Part shown: in pieces, positions 41,027-52,586 of the stretch | Position numbering within the stretch: position 1 is the first letter of the stretch | Layout of the letters: every line of letters begins with the position of its first letter | DNA from: Metellina segmentata | Taxonomy: Eukaryota > Arthropoda > Arachnida > Araneae > Tetragnathidae | DNA: 64,000 nt | Direction: 5' to 3' | Assembly (NCBI GenBank): GCA_947359465.1 | Contig: OX375880.1 | Location: forward strand, 16,810,120-16,874,119 | Notes under the pieces: generated by a model | The model's database searches: none | What the model was told of the DNA's origin: nothing | Seen by the model: the letters and a program-made list of their open reading frames with translations, nothing else | Made by a program: the position numbers and the translations under genes

Positions 41027-42520
41027 AAAAGAGAACATTTGGTAAAATTATTTTTAAAAAAAAGAGGATACGAAAAGGGTACTCATTAGTAGTGTATAAT
41101 TGATAGGTATGTAATAAAAAATAATCTTTGACGAATCTTGTTATATTAACCACAACTGAAATAAAATCTACTGAACATATTACTCGCGAATTTTGAAAAG
41201 AATTAACAAATGCAAGAAAGAATTAAAAATGAAATTACTTTATTTTTTGTCTTTTTTAAAAATGTTGGAAAAAATAAAAACCCAATTTTTAAACAAGAAT
41301 CATATAACAAAATAATAGTAGATACATATCTAATAAAAAGAAAACAAACATTTTACTTTATATTTCCCCTCAGCGTATTATATTACTATTCTATAGAATA
41401 TAATAGAATTTAACGACATAAATACTTACCTAAAATTTAAAAGAAACTTATACTATTTCAGTATAAGTTTTATAGTATCCTTTAAGTTGATGTTTCTCAA
41501 GTTCTGCAATTTTGAGTTGTGTCACTTTTCTTGCCAGGGTGCGATTTGTTTGTGCTCAGCAATTATAGTTGAGTTATAGACTTCGATTTAATGCTAATAA
41601 AAAAGGTGTCTAGGTTAGCAACGCGATTTCTTTTCAAACTAAAATAGGATAAGAATCATCCATATTGCAAATTCTTATTATTCTAGGACGAATCTAAATT
41701 CTCATGGGTTATCTATTTGATCTCATAATGGGACGTTTTAACATGGAGATACGCTAGAGGTCAAACTTTCTATAATACGTTGGTGCGTTTTAATTAATTA
41801 GTACGTACAATTTTCGTGTTTGAAACATGAAATATATTTTTAGAAAACAAAAAGAGAACAAAAAGTGAACAACCGAAAAAAAAAGAGGACAAAAAAAGAT
41901 CTGCCTTTTAACAAACAGAGTGAATAAAAGATTCGAGCGGATGTTCTGGCAGGCAACCTTATCTATATTGCACTTGGTCATAACAGTTCTGCATCCCTGG
42001 TCTAAAGCGAAATAATTCAGAACGTTTTGAAACTTACATTATTATCTGGAGCGATTGGAGTGCAAAATTCGTGTGGATCAACTTGTGCAGAGTAAAATCT
42101 CCAAAATATTCAAACGATCAAAAACACTCTTCCCTAAAACTGCACTTCACTTGAGGTCTGATGGAACGTTTTCATTACAATGGTGAGCGAACACTCGCAA
42201 ACGATTAAGGACGCTTGCAAATGATCTTGACACGAGGGAATCGTTCAACTCTCGCGGCAATGTCAACATGGAACATTACGTGTTTATTTTATTCAAACGA
42301 GGGCAGAGAAGAGTAGAAAGTTCTGTGAGTGTCGAACAATATATAGAATGTGTGTGTGGTGGAAATAGAAGAACACGCGCTTTCAAGGTCCTGGGGTTCG
42401 TTCTTTTTCTTGTCCACGTTTTTCCGCCACAAATAACGGTTGAATTGGATGTAAACAAGAGTGATACGAACAGCGTGAATATGAATATTTGGCCATCAAA
42501 GATCGCAATTCAAAAAGATG
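41027..42520. other. unrecognised AT-rich sequence
   Basis: No repeat, splice-supported exon or RNA gene found. Small frames (41210-41413, 42268-42528) have no family resemblance. Confidence 0.5.
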
Positions 42521-42524
42521 GTTC

Positions 42525-42785
42525 ATAGCCCGTTGTGTTGCTCTAGTACGACGTTGATTAAAAATTACCATTACCAGAACGATAGTTCACTTCGGCGTGG
42601 TGTGTAAGTTTGGAGAGTGGGGTGTCTTCTCAGGTGTGACCTCGTCATCTGACCGTGGTTCAAAATTCCGAGGTGTCCTCGGATCATCTCCTTCGGGAGT
42701 CAAACACGAAGGGAAGGAATCGAGGACAACACCACGTAATTTTGAACTACGGTCAGATGACGACATAGAAAGAGCAAACCGGATT
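42525..42785 (+). mobile_element. SINE family A fragments
   Basis: The forward tail (about 42526-42577) is followed by a forward body piece (about 42593-42700) and a short reverse piece (about 42715-42765). Confidence 0.75.
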
Positions 42786-42944
42786 GAAGAACGAAAATGA
42801 ATTTTTGATTTGTTTTCTTAAGTTGATTTTTTACATTAACTTCCGTATCTTGTTTATTGACTCATTTTGATGGATACAAACGGGATTTTTAAATATATAT
42901 TTTTTAAAACTATTACACATTAACAAATAGAAACTGATGTTTAG

Positions 42945-43930
42945 GTAGTCCAGTACCAGTTTAGATGACGATTGTTCGTTCCAGTTCTGATGAAGGGCCC
43001 AAGTACCAGTTAAGATACAGAGAACAAGTACCAGTTTAGATTAAGGACCCAAGTACTAGTTCAGATGAAGGGCCCTAGCACCAGTTTAGATGACGGTTTC
43101 TGGCACCAGTTCTTTTGAAGGTCCCAAATACCAGTTTAGATGAAGGATCCAAGTACCAGTTGAGATGCAGAGCTCAAGTTCCAGTTTAGATGACGGATCC
43201 AAGTATCAATTGATATACAGAGATCAAGTACCAGTTTAGATGAAATTATCAATTTTAATGACGGTTCTTAACACGAGTTATAATTACGGACCCTAGTAGA
43301 AGTTATGATGATGGCCCTAGTACCAGTATAGATGAAGTACGTAAGTACCACTTGAGATGCAGAGCTCAAGCACCAGTTTAGACGCAAAGGCCCAAGTACC
43401 AGCTAACATGACAGACTCAAGTACTAGTTAAGATGATGGTCCCTAGTATAAGTTTAGATGAAAGGTTCAAGTACCAGTTTAGAGTGTGGTCTCCAGTACC
43501 AGTTTAAATGATGATTCTTAGTACCAGTTTAGATTATGGTCCCTAATACAGGTTGGAAGTCTGCGGCTCAAGTACCAGTTCAGGTGCAGGACCCAAGTAC
43601 CAGGTTACTCTTCTGGCCCTAGTACCAATTTATATGATAGTCCCTAGTACCAGTTTAGATGTACGGCCCAGGTACAAGTTTAGATGTACGGTCCAAGTAC
43701 AAGTTTAGATGTACAGCCCAAGTACCAGCTCAAATTAAAGTTCCAAATATCAGTTTACATGACGGACCCAAGTATTAGTTAAGATGAAGGGCTCAAGTAT
43801 CAGTTTAAATTAGGAGCTCAAGTATCAGTTTAGATGAAAGACCGAACTACTATTCTAGATGAAGGACCCACTTGTTTAAAAGACGGTCTCTAGTTCCAGT
43901 TCAAATGAAAGTCCCCAGTACCAGTTCATA
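42945..43930. repeat. 25-bp minisatellite, about 39 diverged units
   Basis: The unit is close to AAGTACCAGTTTAGATGAAG plus GACCC. It recurs head to tail for almost 1 kb with point changes and a few length changes. There are no open frames of note and no spacer structure. Confidence 0.9.
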
Positions 43931-44089
43931 TAGACCTTTTATATAGTCAAATATGCCATTCTTGTACTCAATTTGCGAGTTACAGATTTTTGAGTCAATC
44001 TCTAAATAAATCCCAGACAGAAAAGGCTGTGCAAATTTCATGACTCGCCAAAGTAGTTGAGCTTTGGAGAACGTTTCCTGGCAATTGGT

Positions 44090-44406
44090 GCCGACCAACC
44101 GGTATAGTGGTTAAGGTGTTAGCCTCTAGATCGGAAGGTTCCCGGTTCGAATCCGGGTCCGGGCATGGATGTTTGTAAGGGTTTGGTGTAGAGGCGGCTG
44201 GTGCACCTTAAATCTGTTGTGGCCGAAAGTCCTCACGTTGGTTTGGAGAGTGGGGTGCCAGCTCAGGTGTTGCTTCGTCATCTGACCGTGGTTCAAAATT
44301 ACGAGGTGTTGTCCTCGGATCTTTCCCTTCAGGGACTGATCCCGGACCGTCGTCAATAGCCCGTTGTGTTGCTCTAGTACGACGTTAACTAAAAAATTAC
44401 CAATTA
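44090..44406 (+). mobile_element. SINE family A, full length with 13-bp duplication
   Basis: The forward copy begins GCCGACCAACCGGTATAGTGG with perfect box B. CCTGGCAATTGGT is present at 44077-44089 and 44407-44419. A good reference copy for the family (about 317 bp). Confidence 0.94.
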
Positions 44407-44914
44407 CCTGGCAATTGGTAATTTTTAATTGGCAATTGGTAAATTTTAATCAACGTCATACTAGAGAAAAAAATCGGGCTATGAACGTTTCTTGGGAGTT
44501 GGGCTTACAGTTCGTTTGAGATTTGCTGCTTCGGACAAACAAAATCGCTCCTTTCTCAGAAGTTTTGTTGCTTCGTCGAACAACTTTTTGAGCTTTGATC
44601 CGCCTTCAGCGTTTGTGTTCTTTTAACTACTGCTCGCTTCGGAAAACTTTCGAAGTTTCATATTGATTGCGAAATATTCTAAACTAAATTTCATTTCTGA
44701 CGACTGAACTGACGCATATCGCTTACGGACAGGGCTGAAGTGGAGGTATATAGCGGTATACGCCGTATACCCTCTGGTTTTCCCAGAAAATTCTGTATAC
44801 TCTCTGCTATTTCTTAAAAACTACATACACGCTTTGCTTTTCCTAGAATACATTGCGTGAAACATCACGTGACCACGGCAAACGATAGATAACCAAAACA
44901 TAACTGAGCTTTGG
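44407..44914. other. flank with SINE scraps, part of a local duplication
   Basis: About 44440-44515 (SINE tail scrap plus GGGCTATGAACGTTTCCTGG and GAGTTGGGCTTACAGTT) is repeated at about 45150-45226. The remainder has no recognised feature. Confidence 0.5.
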
Positions 44915-45097
44915 TAAATAATTGGTAATTTTTAGTTAACGTCGTACTAGAGCAACACAACGGGCTATTGACGACGGTCCGGGATCAGTCCCTTAAGGGA
45001 AAGATCCGAGGACGACACCTCGTAATTTTGAAACCACGGTCAGATGACGAAGCAACACCCTGAGCTGGCACCCCCACTCTCCAAACTTCCACGCCAA
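44915..45097 (-). mobile_element. SINE family A, 5'-truncated, 13-bp duplication
   Basis: Reverse copy lacking the head, ending at the GGCGTGGAAGTTTGG block. AACTGAGCTTTGG lies at 44902-44914 and 45098-45110. Confidence 0.88.
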
Positions 45098-45110
45098 AAC
45101 TGAGCTTTGG

Positions 45111-45436
45111 GGAACGTTTCCTGGTAATTGGTAATTTTTAATTAGTAATTGGTAAATTTTAATTAACGTCGTACTAGAGCAACACAACGGGCTATGAACG
45201 TTTCCTGGGAGTTGGGCTTACAGTTAGTCAAAATAGGCCGAGTTCTGAGTATACGTTGGATTCAAGAAGTTTTAAAACGATAAAAGCTGTTTGGAGGTTA
45301 TATAAAGCGTTTCTTAACATTTCCTGTAGTTATTTTATATCTGAGTAAGACATTAATAAAGTGAATTTTTCACATTTGAATATCACTCAATGCTAGTCTG
45401 TATATTTTGCTTTGCATATACAGTCAACTCCCAATA
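45111..45436. other. duplicated flank, nothing else recognised
   Basis: Begins with a copy of the sequence next to the 44090 SINE (GGAACGTTTCCTGGTAATTGG) and includes a reverse SINE tail scrap at about 45150-45195. Confidence 0.5.
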
Positions 45437-45775
45437 ACTCGAGCCGACAAACCGGTATAGTGGTTGAGGTGTTAGCCTCTCGATCGGAAGGTTCCTGGTT
45501 CGAAAATGGGTCCGGGCATGGATGTTTGTAAATGTATCGCGTAGAGGCGGCTGGTGCACCTTAAATCTGTCGTGGCCGAAAGTTCTCACGTTCGGTTGGT
45601 ATGGAAGTTTGGAGAGTGGTGGTGCCAGTTCAGGTGTTCCTCGACATCTTTACCGTGGTTAGAAATTACGAGGTGTTGTTCTCGGATCTTTCCCTTAGGG
45701 GATAGATATCGGACCGTCGTCAATAGCCCGTTGTGTTGCTCTAGTACGACGTTAATTAAAAATTACCAAATATCA
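45437..45775 (+). mobile_element. SINE family A, full length
   Basis: The forward copy has the head GCCGACAAACCGGTATAGTGG; box B is changed (GGTTCGAAAAT). The tail is TTAATTAAAAATTACC. Confidence 0.85.
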
Positions 45776-45799
45776 AAAGGGAAATAGCCCACGACAACA

Positions 45800-46115
45800 A
45801 GGGCCCCTGATGAAAGAACAGCGGATTAGCAACCGGGGGGGTTGCAAATTCAAATCCCACCAAATACCGTCGTGTACAAAGGGATTTGATGCATGTTAAA
45901 TCCGTAGTTGCCTCAAATGTTTTCACGTCGTCGTGGTGTGGAAGTTTTAGAGTGGGGTGCTATCCGAGGTGTTTCCTCGTCGTCTAACCGCGGTTCAAAA
46001 TTACATGTTGTCCTCGGCCCTTTCCCTTGAGGACTGATCCCGGCCCCGTCGCCAATAGCCCGTTGAGTTGGGGCTCTAGATCGACGTTAACTAAAATACC
46101 TATCTACACAGGACA
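45800..46115 (+). mobile_element. SINE with head B, forward
   Basis: The head contains GGATTAGCAACCGG and CAAATTCAAATCCCACC (box B-like), then ATACCGTCGTGTACAAAGGG. It is then joined to the same body and tail as family A (GTGGAAGTTTTAGAGTGGGG; CGTTGAGTTGGGGCTCTAGA). The clearest head-B copy in forward orientation. Confidence 0.82.
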
Positions 46116-46244
46116 ACACCTCATCATTTCAAAAGGGGGTCATGAACAGACGTTTCAACACCACTCTGCGAACTTCGAAACCACGCCAGTGTGAGGACAT
46201 TTCACGCAACGACAGATTTAACGTGTACCCTCCCCCTTTTGGTC

Positions 46245-46600
46245 AAGCCGACCAACCGGTCTGGTGGTTAAGGTGTTCGCCTCTATATCGGAAGGTTCCT
46301 GGTTCGAATCCGGGTTAGTGTATGGACGTTTGTAAGCGTATGGTGTAGAGGCGACTGGTGCACCTTAGAACTGTCGAAAACGAAAGTTCTCACATTGGGT
46401 TGGTGTGGAAGTTTGGAGAGTGGGGTGCCAGTTCAGGTCTTGCCTCGTCTTCTGACCATGATTCAAGATTAAGTTGTGTCGTCACCGGATCTTTCCCTTA
46501 GGGTATTGATCCAGGACCGTCGTCAATAGCCCGTTGTGTTGCTCTAGTACGACGTTAATTAAAGATTACCTTACCTTACCGTCCTCGGATCTTTCCCTTG
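46245..46600 (+). mobile_element. SINE family A, full length, plus tail scrap
   Basis: The forward copy has head GCCGACCAACCGGTCTGGTGG and intact box B. The tail TTAATTAAAGATTACC is followed by another fragment CCGTCCTCGGATCTTTCCCT. Confidence 0.85.
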
Positions 46601-46983
46601 CGACCGGCAGTGCTGTTGTCGTAAATAATACAGAGGGTACACCATGGGTGCCCGCAGATTTTTTCCATGGGGAGACGAAGCCAAGGGGTTGATAACCCCC
46701 CCCCATCCTTCGGGGGCCCATGGGTTATATGTTCGAATTAGTCGAAGTTCAAACTATATCAAGAGAAAAAAAGCCTATATTAATTTTTTTTATATTACAC
46801 AGGAAAAGAACTGCGGAACTTTGAAGAATCTTCGACCTCGACAGAAATTCCTGTTCACAACGTTATAGTTATTGGGAGTTTAGTGTATTTATGCAAAGCA
46901 AAATAGGCAGTCTAGCATTGAGTGATATTCAAATGTGAAAATATCACTATATTAATTTCTAACTAGGATATAAAATACTTACA
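46601..46983. other. unrecognised sequence
   Basis: The ORF at 46644-46868 begins in a GC-rich patch of unclear origin; no motif seen. About 46905-46945 is a reverse copy of sequence at 45365-45400. Confidence 0.4.
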
Positions 46984-46998
46984 GGAAATGTTAAAAGA

Positions 46999-47295
46999 TA
47001 ATGGTAAATGGTAATTTTTAGTTAACGTCGTACTAGAGCAACACAACGGGCTATTGACGACGGTCCGGGATCAGTCCCTTAAGGGAAAGATCCGAGGACA
47101 ACACCTCGTAATTTTGAACCACGGTCAGATGACGAAGCAACACCTGAGCTGGCACCCCACTCTCCAAACTTCCACGCCAACCCAACGTGAGCACTTTTCG
47201 GCCACGACAGATTTAAGGTGCACCAGCCGCCTCTACACCATACGTTTACAAACATCCATGCCCTGACCCGGATTCGAACCAGGAACCTTCCGATC
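46999..47295 (-). mobile_element. SINE family A with 15-bp duplication
   Basis: Reverse copy truncated within the head. GGAAATGTTAAAAGA lies at 46984-46998 and 47296-47310. Confidence 0.92.
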
Positions 47296-47339
47296 GGAAA
47301 TGTTAAAAGAAAAATATTTAATCACATATAAAGTAGGTA

Positions 47340-47605
47340 ATGATAATTTTAGTTAACGTCGTACTAGAGCAACACAACGGGCTATTGACGACCGTCCGGG
47401 ATCAGTCCCTTAAGGGAAAGATCCGAGGACAACATCTCGTAATTTTGAACCACGGTCAGATGACGAAGCAACACCTGAGCTGGCACCCCACTCTTCAAAC
47501 TTCCACAACAACCCAACGTGAGGACTTTCGTCCACGACAAATGTAAGGTGCATCAGCCGCCTCTACACCATACGCATACAAACATCCATTCGAACCAGGA
47601 ACCAG
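47340..47605 (-). mobile_element. SINE family A, reverse copy
   Basis: Tail to body, ending in TTACAAACATCCATTCGAACCAGG-type sequence with part of the head lost. It sits head to head with the next copy. Confidence 0.85.
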
Positions 47606-47770
47606 CCGGGTCCGGGTATGGATATTTTTACGTATGGTGTAGAGGCGACTGGTGCACCTTTAATCTGTCGTGGACGAAATTCCTCACGTTGGGTTGATGT
47701 GGAAGTTTGGAGAGTGGGGTGCCAGCTCAGGTGTTGCCTCGTCATCTGACCGTGGTTCAAGATTAGACTG
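47606..47770 (+). mobile_element. SINE family A, partial forward copy
   Basis: From GGGTCCGGGTATGGATATTT through GGAGAGTGGGGTGCCAGCTC to CCGTGGTTCAAGATTA, lacking the tail. Confidence 0.8.
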
Positions 47771-47799
47771 TTAAGATTAGCTCTACTGCAGGCTAGTTA

Positions 47800-47910
47800 A
47801 TTAAAATACCTTACTCCTTCGTACACGACGGTCTGCGACTGGATTCGAACTCCCAACCCTTCGGTTACCAATTCGTTACTCGTCCAGACGGGTGACCGTG
47901 GCCCCTGAAA
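47800..47910 (-). mobile_element. SINE head B fragment, reverse
   Basis: Minus strand carries the head B box region (complement of GATTCGAACTCCCAACCCTT) and GACCGTCGTGTACGAAGGAG. Confidence 0.7.
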
Positions 47911-48298
47911 ATATATGGCACTTGCGCCAAATAAAACTCGAAAAAAACAAACCTTCTGAAAGAAATCGAAAGTCGCGTCTGTCCTTTTACCTGCGGGATC
48001 CCGTTTCGTCATCTCGTATGGCATTGACCCACTCGCAACGCAAGTCGGTCGCACTTGCAAGTTGACCCGATTATCACTTTCGCCGCTATCCCTTGCGGAT
48101 TTGCCAAGAGGTTCGGCATCGCATGCCAAGTGCCAGCTCGGTTCGTGGCGATTTGCTGAAGGACGCTTTGAGATCTGACACGACAGTGCCCCCGGCGTGA
48201 TTGGGTGGGTCGAGCCTCTGCGCATGCGCGATGCTAATGAGCAGTTGCTACACGTAGTAATTCATTAAGCGGCGTGTATCTTAACCTCGTTGAGAGAG
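47911..48298. other. unrecognised sequence
   Basis: Moderately GC-rich. The minus-strand ORF at 47797-48225 spans it without a recognisable domain or splice sites. A segment near 48185-48265 (GATTGGGTGGGTCGAGCCTC, GCGCATGCGCGATGCTAATG) recurs in diverged form at 5090-5160 and 5255, so it is repetitive. Confidence 0.45.
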
Positions 48299-49224
48299 CA
48301 GGGGTTCCCAACCTTTTAGTAACTGCGTACCTCTTGAAATTTTTGGCGTACCACCAGTTCTATATTTTTTTAGAAACATATCTAATATTAGAAAAGTGCC
48401 CAATGGCTTGTTTTATTTTAATTAAAATACTAAGAAAGCTTCATATTTTATGATTAATGCACTTGTATTTCGTAGTAATGATGTTTTAGTAAAGGTAATG
48501 GTAATGATAATTTTAGTTAACGTCGTACTAGAGCAACACAGCGGGCTATTGACGACGGTCCGGGATCAGTCCCTGAAGGGAAAGATTCGAGGACAACACC
48601 TCGTTATTTTGAACCACGGTCAGATAACGAAGCAACACCTGAGCTGGCACCCCACTCTCCAAACTTCCACACCAACCCAACGTGAGGACTTTCGGCCACG
48701 ACAGATTTAAGGTGCACCAGCCGCCTCTACACCATACGTTTACAAACAGCCATGCCCTGAGTTTTAATAAATGAAAAATTAAAACTATTATTGAAAATTA
48801 CAGTTTTATTTTTACTCACAGGTCTAAAAACAAATAATTTTAAATAATTAGTTCAAAGTAAGCAAACTAAGATTAATTTTATCAAAAATCAATTTTTAGT
48901 GCGAAATTTCTTGTTTTTTGTCTTTTGTTAAAATATCAATATCAGGAGCAATAGAGCTTAACTTCACTCTTAAGTCCTCTTCAACACTTACTCTGTTTCT
49001 ATATTTATATATTATTTTTTTTTACTTACAAAAGTTCATAAAAACCACTCTTACACAAGTAACTAGTAACAAATGGCATAAGAAATAGCATAACGTGGTT
49101 GTACATACTAAAAAATCGAACAAACTTCGTAGAATATTTGGGTCGCTCGTATTATCCTTGCGTATCACCTGAAACGTTGCCGCGTACCACCAGCGGTACG
49201 AGTACCACCGGTTGGGAATCCCTA
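48299..49224. mobile_element. hAT (Charlie/Buster-like) non-autonomous element with nested SINE
   Basis: Ends CAGGGGTTCCCAACCTTTTA and ...CCGGTTGGGAATCCCTA are inverted. Both arms carry the characteristic GCGTACC(ACC) subterminal sequence. Interior AT-rich. A SINE is inserted at about 48490-48757. The flanking 8 bases (TGAGAGAG and CTCTAGAG) agree only in part. Confidence 0.75.
48490..48757 (-). mobile_element. SINE family A inside the hAT element
   Basis: Reverse copy from the tail (complement of TTAACTAAAATTATCATTACC) through the body to GGCATGGCTGTTTG; head missing. Confidence 0.85.
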
Positions 49225-49504
49225 CTCTAGAGGGCTGCATCAACGCCGGGCTAGCCACGCAGTGGCTAGTATAAATAATATGCCTCTGATTAAAAAAATA
49301 GCTTGAAATAATCATAAAAATACTATGTTTTTTTACTAGTTTTTTATTCCTTTTTTTTTCTAATATTTCCTGAGGACCTGTATAGGCATGGACCCAATTT
49401 GACAAACACTCTACTGAAATATACTCTTTCAAATATTTAGTTAGTAGGGAAGGAGAAATACTATTTTTAATTATAATTTACCCTAAAGTATACTAAAGAA
49501 AATT
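49225..49504. other. unrecognised AT-rich sequence
   Basis: No feature supported; the ORF crossing 49022-49432 overlaps the hAT element end. Confidence 0.5.
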
Positions 49505-49517
49505 ACAACTAGAGACA

Positions 49518-49965
49518 GAGCCGCGGTAGCTCAGTCAGTAGAGCGTCGCGCTCGCATCAGAAGGGTTGTGGGTTCTGTTCTCGGCGGAGCCTGCAATTCT
49601 GATGATTGTGAGATCGGCGCTTCGACCTGGCTAAAGACCGTCGTGTTCACTAATGGTGAATGGGGCACGTTAAATAGGTCGTGGTCACAAAGTCGCCCCA
49701 TGTTCCCATACCAAATCCATACCTCTGGGGGTATCTGATCAGAGGGTTATCGGCCTTTGGTATCTAAATTACGATATGTGTGAGTGAATGGATGTATGAA
49801 AGGGACCTTCCTGTAAAACGGATGTGTCATGTATGCCGAGCAAAGTCGGACTTCCTCCCAATGGGGCTCAATAACATGGAAGGCGTACCCCCTCGCCTCT
49901 TGCCGTCTTCGACGGGCCAGGCACTCCTCTGGTCTGCCAGTGTAGGCATTAGAAACAACAACAAC
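49518..49965 (+). mobile_element. tRNA-derived SINE, family C, full length with 13-bp duplication
   Basis: The forward copy starts GAGCCGCGGTAGCTCAGTCA and ends in AACAACAAC. ACAACTAGAGACA lies at 49505-49517 and 49966-49978, exact. About 448 bp, colinear with the copy at 35988-36436. Confidence 0.94.
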
Positions 49966-49979
49966 ACAACTAGAGACAA

Positions 49980-50770
49980 ATAATGTTCATTTCGTTATTT
50001 CTAAAATTGTATTCATACAGTGTAACACATGTTGTGAAAAATGATGTATTTGAAGAGATGTAGCACAATTCATGGTTACATTTATGAAGCTAAAAAATTC
50101 AATCAAAGTAAATTAAAAACATCATAATTTTTCAAAATCATATTATAAATGTATGGTTTGCAGGGCCGGAAAAATCTATCGCTCGACATACTCAGGGCAC
50201 GCTAAACTTTTGACCGAGTATGTATTTTTTTAAGTCTCTTACCCAACCAGGCATGTAGAATTTTCAAGTGTGCTTAACTCATATTAACTCATTATAACTA
50301 TAACCAAACATTAAAAAGACTGGTCAGGTTTTGTCACACAAAGTACCTAGGGAGCGAATAAAAACAATGATCAAAATTTTATTTCAATTGCGAGTTATTA
50401 GGTCTAATCTGACAATTTGGAATAAGTACCTTGTTATAAAGAGAGACACTAATAAAAGCACTTTTTTGCTTGCAAATAATTTCGAAGATTTTAAATTATA
50501 CAAAATATACTTTTATCTTGTTTTCATTACTAGATGAAAAATTAAACTTCACTTTGATAAATTTAAAATACTTTGTTACCAAATCATTTTTTAACCTATT
50601 ATGTGCAATAATTTTATTTTATTATAATAATCAAAAATAAATAATGTTCCACTTTTAAGTTTAAACGTGAAAAAATATACCAAAACATATGATGCTCTAT
50701 TAATTTCGAATGCAGCATATTTATAAGGGTTAAGGTCTAGTTTTAAAAATAATTTCTTTAATCTTATAAA
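49980..50770. other. unrecognised AT-rich sequence
   Basis: No repeat or coding evidence found. Confidence 0.5.
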
Positions 50771-51185
50771 TAGGGCAACTTTTTTGTCACAGTAAAAATG
50801 GGAAAAGTTGCATTTATCATTTCTTAAAGTTGCCCCCCATTTGTGGAAATAAAGCTGCATTTATTTTTGATACACTATAGTCTAAAATAAATTATTCGTA
50901 AAAAATAAATGAAAAAATTCAAAATTTATTGACAATTTCAGTCATGTACAACAGTATTATATTAAATCATTAAATACAGAAGAACTTTGATGACGTTCAA
51001 TGGCCGATCCTTGGCCAGTAATTTCTTTAACATTGAAAAAATGCGCTCAACAGAGATATTTCTTGTTTATACTTGTTGATGTTTTATTTTTAAATGAAAA
51101 AAGGACCGTTATAAAAATTTTAAAAATAACCAAGTAGCATAATTTTTATAATCAGTAAATTGAACAAACTTTTAGACCATTTATT
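50771..51185 (-). mobile_element. broken TAGGGCAAC hAT copy joined to an ACATCGATGT MITE fragment
   Basis: 50771-51070 begins TAGGGCAACTTTTTTGTCAC with GTTGCATTTATC motifs. At about 51072 it changes to GATGTTTTATTTTTAAATGA ... AACTTTTAGACCAT (to 51180), which matches the interior of the MITE at 58609-59182. Confidence 0.75.
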
Positions 51186-51469
51186 TCCTCCATTAAAACG
51201 ACCACTGCTAGGTCTCTGAAAATACAAAAACAAATGCAATGCACTAGTGAGCATATTTGGGATGTTCTGGTACATCGAGGAAGTTCGTCTTTTGCAGCTT
51301 TGCATCAGAGCTGTGCACTGTTCTTGTCTTTGGAAAGTGTCGTCTTCTGTTTGGACCGTCATGAGTCTTAAAGAAAGTTGTGTCGCATACTTCGTTTCCT
51401 TCTCAATTTGCATTTTCGTCTAGCCGCTTCTAATTCGTCTCTTCGGAGCACATCTCTTAATGAGTGCTA
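51186..51469. other. unrecognised sequence
   Basis: An open frame on the minus strand (51120-51413) shows no domain; no splice evidence. Confidence 0.4.
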
Positions 51470-52277
51470 ATTAGATCAACTTTTTTGTTGCAGTAAAAAT
51501 GGGAAAAGTTGCATTTATCAATCCCTAAAGTTGCATTAATGGAAATAAAGTTGCATTTATTTTTGATACACTAAATTCTAAAATAAATTATTCGTAAAGA
51601 ATGAAAAAATTCAAAATTCATTGACTTGACAATTCTAGTCGTGTACAATAGAGTTATAATACATATTGAAATATAGAAGAACGTTGAATGGCCGATCCTT
51701 GGCCAGTAATTTCTATAACATTGAAAAACTGCGCCAGCCGCAGTCATAGAATGTTCTGTATCGGATAGCAGAAGCTCAAAATCCTTTCGCTCAACATTCA
51801 GAGATTTTAAAACGTCATCTACCAGGCGAACAACATATTGATGATCGACACTCACCTGGCAAACTCTGCAGTCGATTACGCAAGTTTCCTCTGGATTATC
51901 AAGAGTGCCAACCAATGTGTTAAAGTACTTCTTGCCATTTATTTCACGTTCGTCTGTTAGGACGAACACCTTCTTTCCGTGAACTTCTTGTTTGATAAAC
52001 CATACTTCGGCATTCGCAAGATCAGACACACGAGAACAAAGGGTTGGTTCAGAGGGCAAAAAATGAAATAGTAATTTCATATTGATTTATTTTAAGCTAA
52101 ATTTTAAAAAGTTGTAGGTGGGTTGCATTTATGCAAAAAGTTACATTTATGCAGAAAGTTGCATTTATGTTGCGGTTATAACTTACAATACACACGATGA
52201 AAGAGGAATTTTGGTTTTAGTACTTGCAGCGTAGAACGTGTGAAAAAAAGTTGCATTTGTTGCAAAAAGTTGCCCTA
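51470..52277 (-). mobile_element. TAGGGCAAC hAT copy 3 with transposase fragment
   Basis: Left end TAGATCAACTTTTTTGTTGC (decayed), right end ...GCAAAAAGTTGCCCTA. Flanks GTGCTAAT and GTGATGAT could be a mutated 8-bp duplication. The minus strand encodes the best transposase fragment of the family (next entry). Confidence 0.8.
51571..52080 (-). pseudogene. hAT-like transposase fragment
   Basis: The minus-strand frame of 169 codons has SDLANAEVWFIKQEVHGKKV, FVLTDEREINGKKYFNTLVG and LDNPEETCVIDC, then SVDHQYVVRLVDDVLKSLNV and DFELLLSDTEHSM. The 'VLTDExxxNxKKYxNxLVGTxDxP' and 'LLLSDxxxxM' pattern matches, from memory, arthropod hAT-like proteins with an RNase H-type core. The N- and C-terminal parts are missing. 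The same protein reads at 52834-53016 on the plus strand in the neighbouring copy. Confidence 0.7.
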
Positions 52278-52586
52278 GTGATGATAAAGAGTGTTGAAAG
52301 TGGAAATGATATAAGTGGCAAGGAACAAACATTGATGAAGAATACAAAATAATAATGATGAAAAAAAAATTTTTAATTTAAAGTTCAAATGAAGAAACAA
52401 GTAGAAATGCCAGTTCAGGTTATAGCTGCTTGACCAAAATTTCACACGGTCAGCAGAAGTATATGTTGAGTTTGGTCCTTCGTGGGAAACGATACGAATA
52501 ATATGGCCGAATATCTTCCGGAACGAGTAATATGGCCCAAGTATTTAATTTCTGGTTTCGCACTTGAAGTTTACGGTAAAGCGGAG
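52278..52586. other. unrecognised sequence between two hAT copies
   Basis: About 300 bp without a recognisable feature. Confidence 0.45.

Noticed and set aside
42945..43930. CRISPR-like array
   Set aside because: Repeats are directly adjacent 25-bp units without unique spacers, in a eukaryotic genome.
49022..49432. 136-codon minus-strand ORF
   Set aside because: It runs across the inverted end of a hAT-type element and has no domain.
49518..49590. tRNA gene
   Set aside because: The promoter-like boxes belong to a 448-bp SINE with exact target duplications and a degenerate B box.
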